A DNA stretch of 64,000 bases, from positions 2,712,001 to 2,776,000 of the forward strand of contig NZ_CP039704.1 in NCBI RefSeq assembly GCF_005144965.1, written 5' to 3'. The notes beneath the pieces are model-generated. The model worked only from the letters and a program-made list of their open reading frames with translations. It did no database searches and was not told where the DNA came from. Made by a program: the position numbers and the translations under genes. Shown here piece after piece: positions 62,191-64,000 of this stretch. This stretch comes from Hankyongella ginsenosidimutans (GTDB lineage: Bacteria > Pseudomonadota > Alphaproteobacteria > Sphingomonadales > Sphingomonadaceae). The stretch's first letter is position 1; every line of letters starts with the position of its first letter.

Positions 62191-63664
62191 TGATACGAAA
62201 TCCGGCAGCAGGCTGGCGTCACCGCGACCCTCCCGGTCGGTGAGCGGCGTCGGATAGTCCCCGGTGAAGCAGGCGTCGCAATATGCCGGCCTGTCAACGA
62301 TGCGCCCAACAGACGCGCCCGCCGCACGGTACAGACCATCGATGCTGAGGAACGCCAGACTGTCTGCCTTGATGAAGGCGCGCATGGCCTCCACGTCCAT
62401 CTGCGCGGCCAGGAGCTTGGAGCGCTCGGGCGTGTCCACGCCGTAGAAGCACGGGTTGCGGGTCGGCGGGCTGGCGATGCGCATGTGCACTTCGCCGGCG
62501 CCGGCGTCGCGCAGCATCTGCACGATCTTGACCGAGGTGGTGCCGCGCACGATCGAGTCGTCGATCAGGACCAGCCGCTTGCCGGCGATCTGCGCGCGGT
62601 TGGCGTTATGCTTCAGCTTCACGCCCAGGTGGCGGATCTGGTCGCCGGGCTGGATGAAGGTGCGGCCGACATAATGCGAGCGGATGATGCCCAGCTCGAA
62701 CGGCAGACCGGAGGCCTGCGCATAGCCGATCGCGGCCGGCGTGCCGGAGTCGGGCACCGGCACCACCATATCGGCGTCGACGCCGCTTTCGCGCGCCAGT
62801 TCCGCGCCGATCCGCTTGCGCACTTCGTACACGCTCAGATCGTCGACAATGGAGTCGGGACGCGAGAAGTACACCTGCTCGAAAATGCACGGACGCGGCG
62901 CCTGCGGGACGAACGGCTTGATCGACTGCATGCCGTCGCCGTTGATGATGAGGATTTCCCCGGCTCCAGCGAGCGGATGAAGGTCGCGCCGACGATATCC
63001 AGCGCACAGGTCTCGCTGGCGAGGATCGGCGCATCGTTCAGCCGGCCGAGCACCAGCGGCCGGAACCCGAGCGGATCGCGCACGCCGATCATGCCTTCCT
63101 CGGTCAGGCAGACCAGGCTGTACGCCCCTCCACCTGCTTCAGCGCATCGATCAGCCGGTCCAGCAGCGTGCGGTACTGCGAGGTCGCGATCAGATGGACG
63201 ATCATCTCCGTGTCGCTGGTCGACTGGAAGATCGCGCCCTTGCGCACCAGCCGCTTGCGCACGGTCATGGCGTTGGTGATGTTGCCGTTATGGGCGATGG
63301 CGAAGCCGCCGCTCACCAGTTCCGCAAACAGCGGCTGGACGTTGCGCAGGCCGGTGCCGCCGGTCGTGGCGTAGCGGGTGTGGCCGATGGCCGTCGTGCC
63401 CGGTAGCTGGCTGATGACGTCCGAGCGGTCGAAATTGCCGCTGATGTGGCCCTGGGCGCGGTGCGTGTGGAAGCGGCGACCATCGAAGCTGGTGATGCCG
63501 GCGGCTTCCTGCCCGCGGTGCTGCAGGGCATGCAGCCCCAGCGCCGTCAGCGCCGCCGCGCCCTCTGCGCTGTAAACCCCGAAAATCCCGCATTCCTCAT
63601 GGAAACGGTCGTCGTCGAACGGGTGTTGCGGCAAGGGATCGTTGAGGTCCGAAACGTCGGTCAT
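62188..63664 (-). CDS. purF: Amidophosphoribosyltransferase, frameshifted
   Basis: The first committed step of purine synthesis: glutamine and PRPP give phosphoribosylamine. A short propeptide ([14 protein letters not shown]...) precedes the nucleophile cysteine in ECGIFGVYS. The glutaminase domain has [26 protein letters not shown] and AHNGNITNA. After breaks near 63125 and 62960, [13 protein letters not shown], then the PRPP motif [15 protein letters not shown] and [15 protein letters not shown]. About 492 residues. The stop overlaps the SDR start. Confidence 0.93.
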
Positions 63665-63743
63665 CGTCGGGCGCTGGCTCCGCAAAATGTCATCGAACGG
63701 TCATGTGCCGACCCCTTTAGCCGCGCGCAAGCAACTTGTCGCC

Positions 63744-63855
63744 CCGGTAGTAGGTCATCTTGAATAAACCGCTCGTGGTGAGCTTGACGAACCACGAGCC
63801 GCTCAACCCTTCGTCCAGCTCAGGGTGAGCGGCAAAATTTCAAAATAACCCACTA
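63744..63855. repeat. Dispersed palindromic repeat (family A), third copy
   Basis: GGTAGTAGGTCATCTTGAAT at the left nearly complements the right end, which finishes AACCCACTACC. Inside, CTCGTGGT...ACCACGAG and CCCTTCGTCCAGCTCAGGG repeat the 54097 copy. It lies upstream of purF. The last 145 bases of the window show no gene I can support. Confidence 0.75.
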
Positions 63856-64000
63856 CCGTCGCCCCTACTGGAATATCAGCGTTCGCGTGTTATGTTAGCC
63901 ATCTGGCAGCAGAGGCGAACAGGAAGCCGCAGTTTTTCCGCAAAGATCCGGGCTTGGGACGGGATGGGCTGGCGCAGCCGAACCCCGGCAGCCTTTGGCC

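Overview
The window is high-GC bacterial chromosome of alphaproteobacterial type. The evidence is a complex I NDUFA12 subunit, aat and DUF2155 side by side, an Fe-S/cytochrome b/cytochrome c1 (petABC) operon, hopanoid transport genes (hpnN with an MlaC/HpnM partner), a B12-dependent type ribonucleotide reductase relative, clpS-clpA, and the purF-SDR pair. Gene content and order look most like Sphingomonadales, but this is from memory of the families and genus cannot be assigned. Almost every gene longer than about 600 bp is broken by one or more single-base indels, while protein similarity continues in another frame. Corrected gene spans are given here, with break positions. Uncorrected long-read base-calling is the simplest cause, not mass pseudogenisation.

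Layout. 1-6.4 kb: two secreted repeat proteins on the minus strand (RTX; FG-GAP/cadherin/RTX), separated by an 0.8 kb insert with 31-bp inverted ends and a phage terminase remnant. 6.5-10.6 kb: a TIGR03032-type protein, an IS3-family element and a large serine recombinase, ending at a tRNA-Leu(GAG). 11-14 kb: Mo-dependent aldehyde/isoquinoline oxidoreductase. 14-20 kb: alr-mlaE-mlaF facing hpnN-mlaC/hpnM. 20-22 kb: pyrB and a dihydroorotase-like partner. 22-26 kb: a ParA-like ATPase with small basic, TPR/SPOR and Sel1/SPOR proteins. 26-29 kb: PilZ, methyltransferase, aat, DUF2155, mlaD, NDUFA12. 29.6-33 kb: a NrdJ-like protein whose catalytic motifs are missing. 33-37.4 kb: PAS-GGDEF-EAL protein, then an S24 repressor facing a small operon across two operator-like palindromes. 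37-43.5 kb: tamA-tamB. 43.5-47.8 kb: GST, CHAD, cold shock, JAMM peptidase, rluD, rpoH. 48.4-51 kb: petABC. 51-58 kb: flippase, trmL, hemF, clpS, clpA, a membrane protein, cdd. 58-64 kb: SMR transporter, two L,D-transpeptidase-type proteins, host-attachment-like protein, SDR, purF.

Themes. Envelope maintenance dominates: outer-membrane lipid transport (Mla/HpnN), TamAB, L,D-transpeptidases and SPOR proteins. Respiration, pyrimidine and purine synthesis and proteostasis (RpoH, ClpSA) provide the housekeeping. Non-coding DNA is rich in short palindromic dispersed repeats. Several share TAGTGTC...GACACTA ends and look like miniature transposable elements; another repeat block stops exactly at the petC stop codon.

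The observations most worth a second look are the catalytically stripped NrdJ-like protein behind an NrdR-box-like site, and the compact divergent S24-repressor switch at 35.9-36.1 kb.
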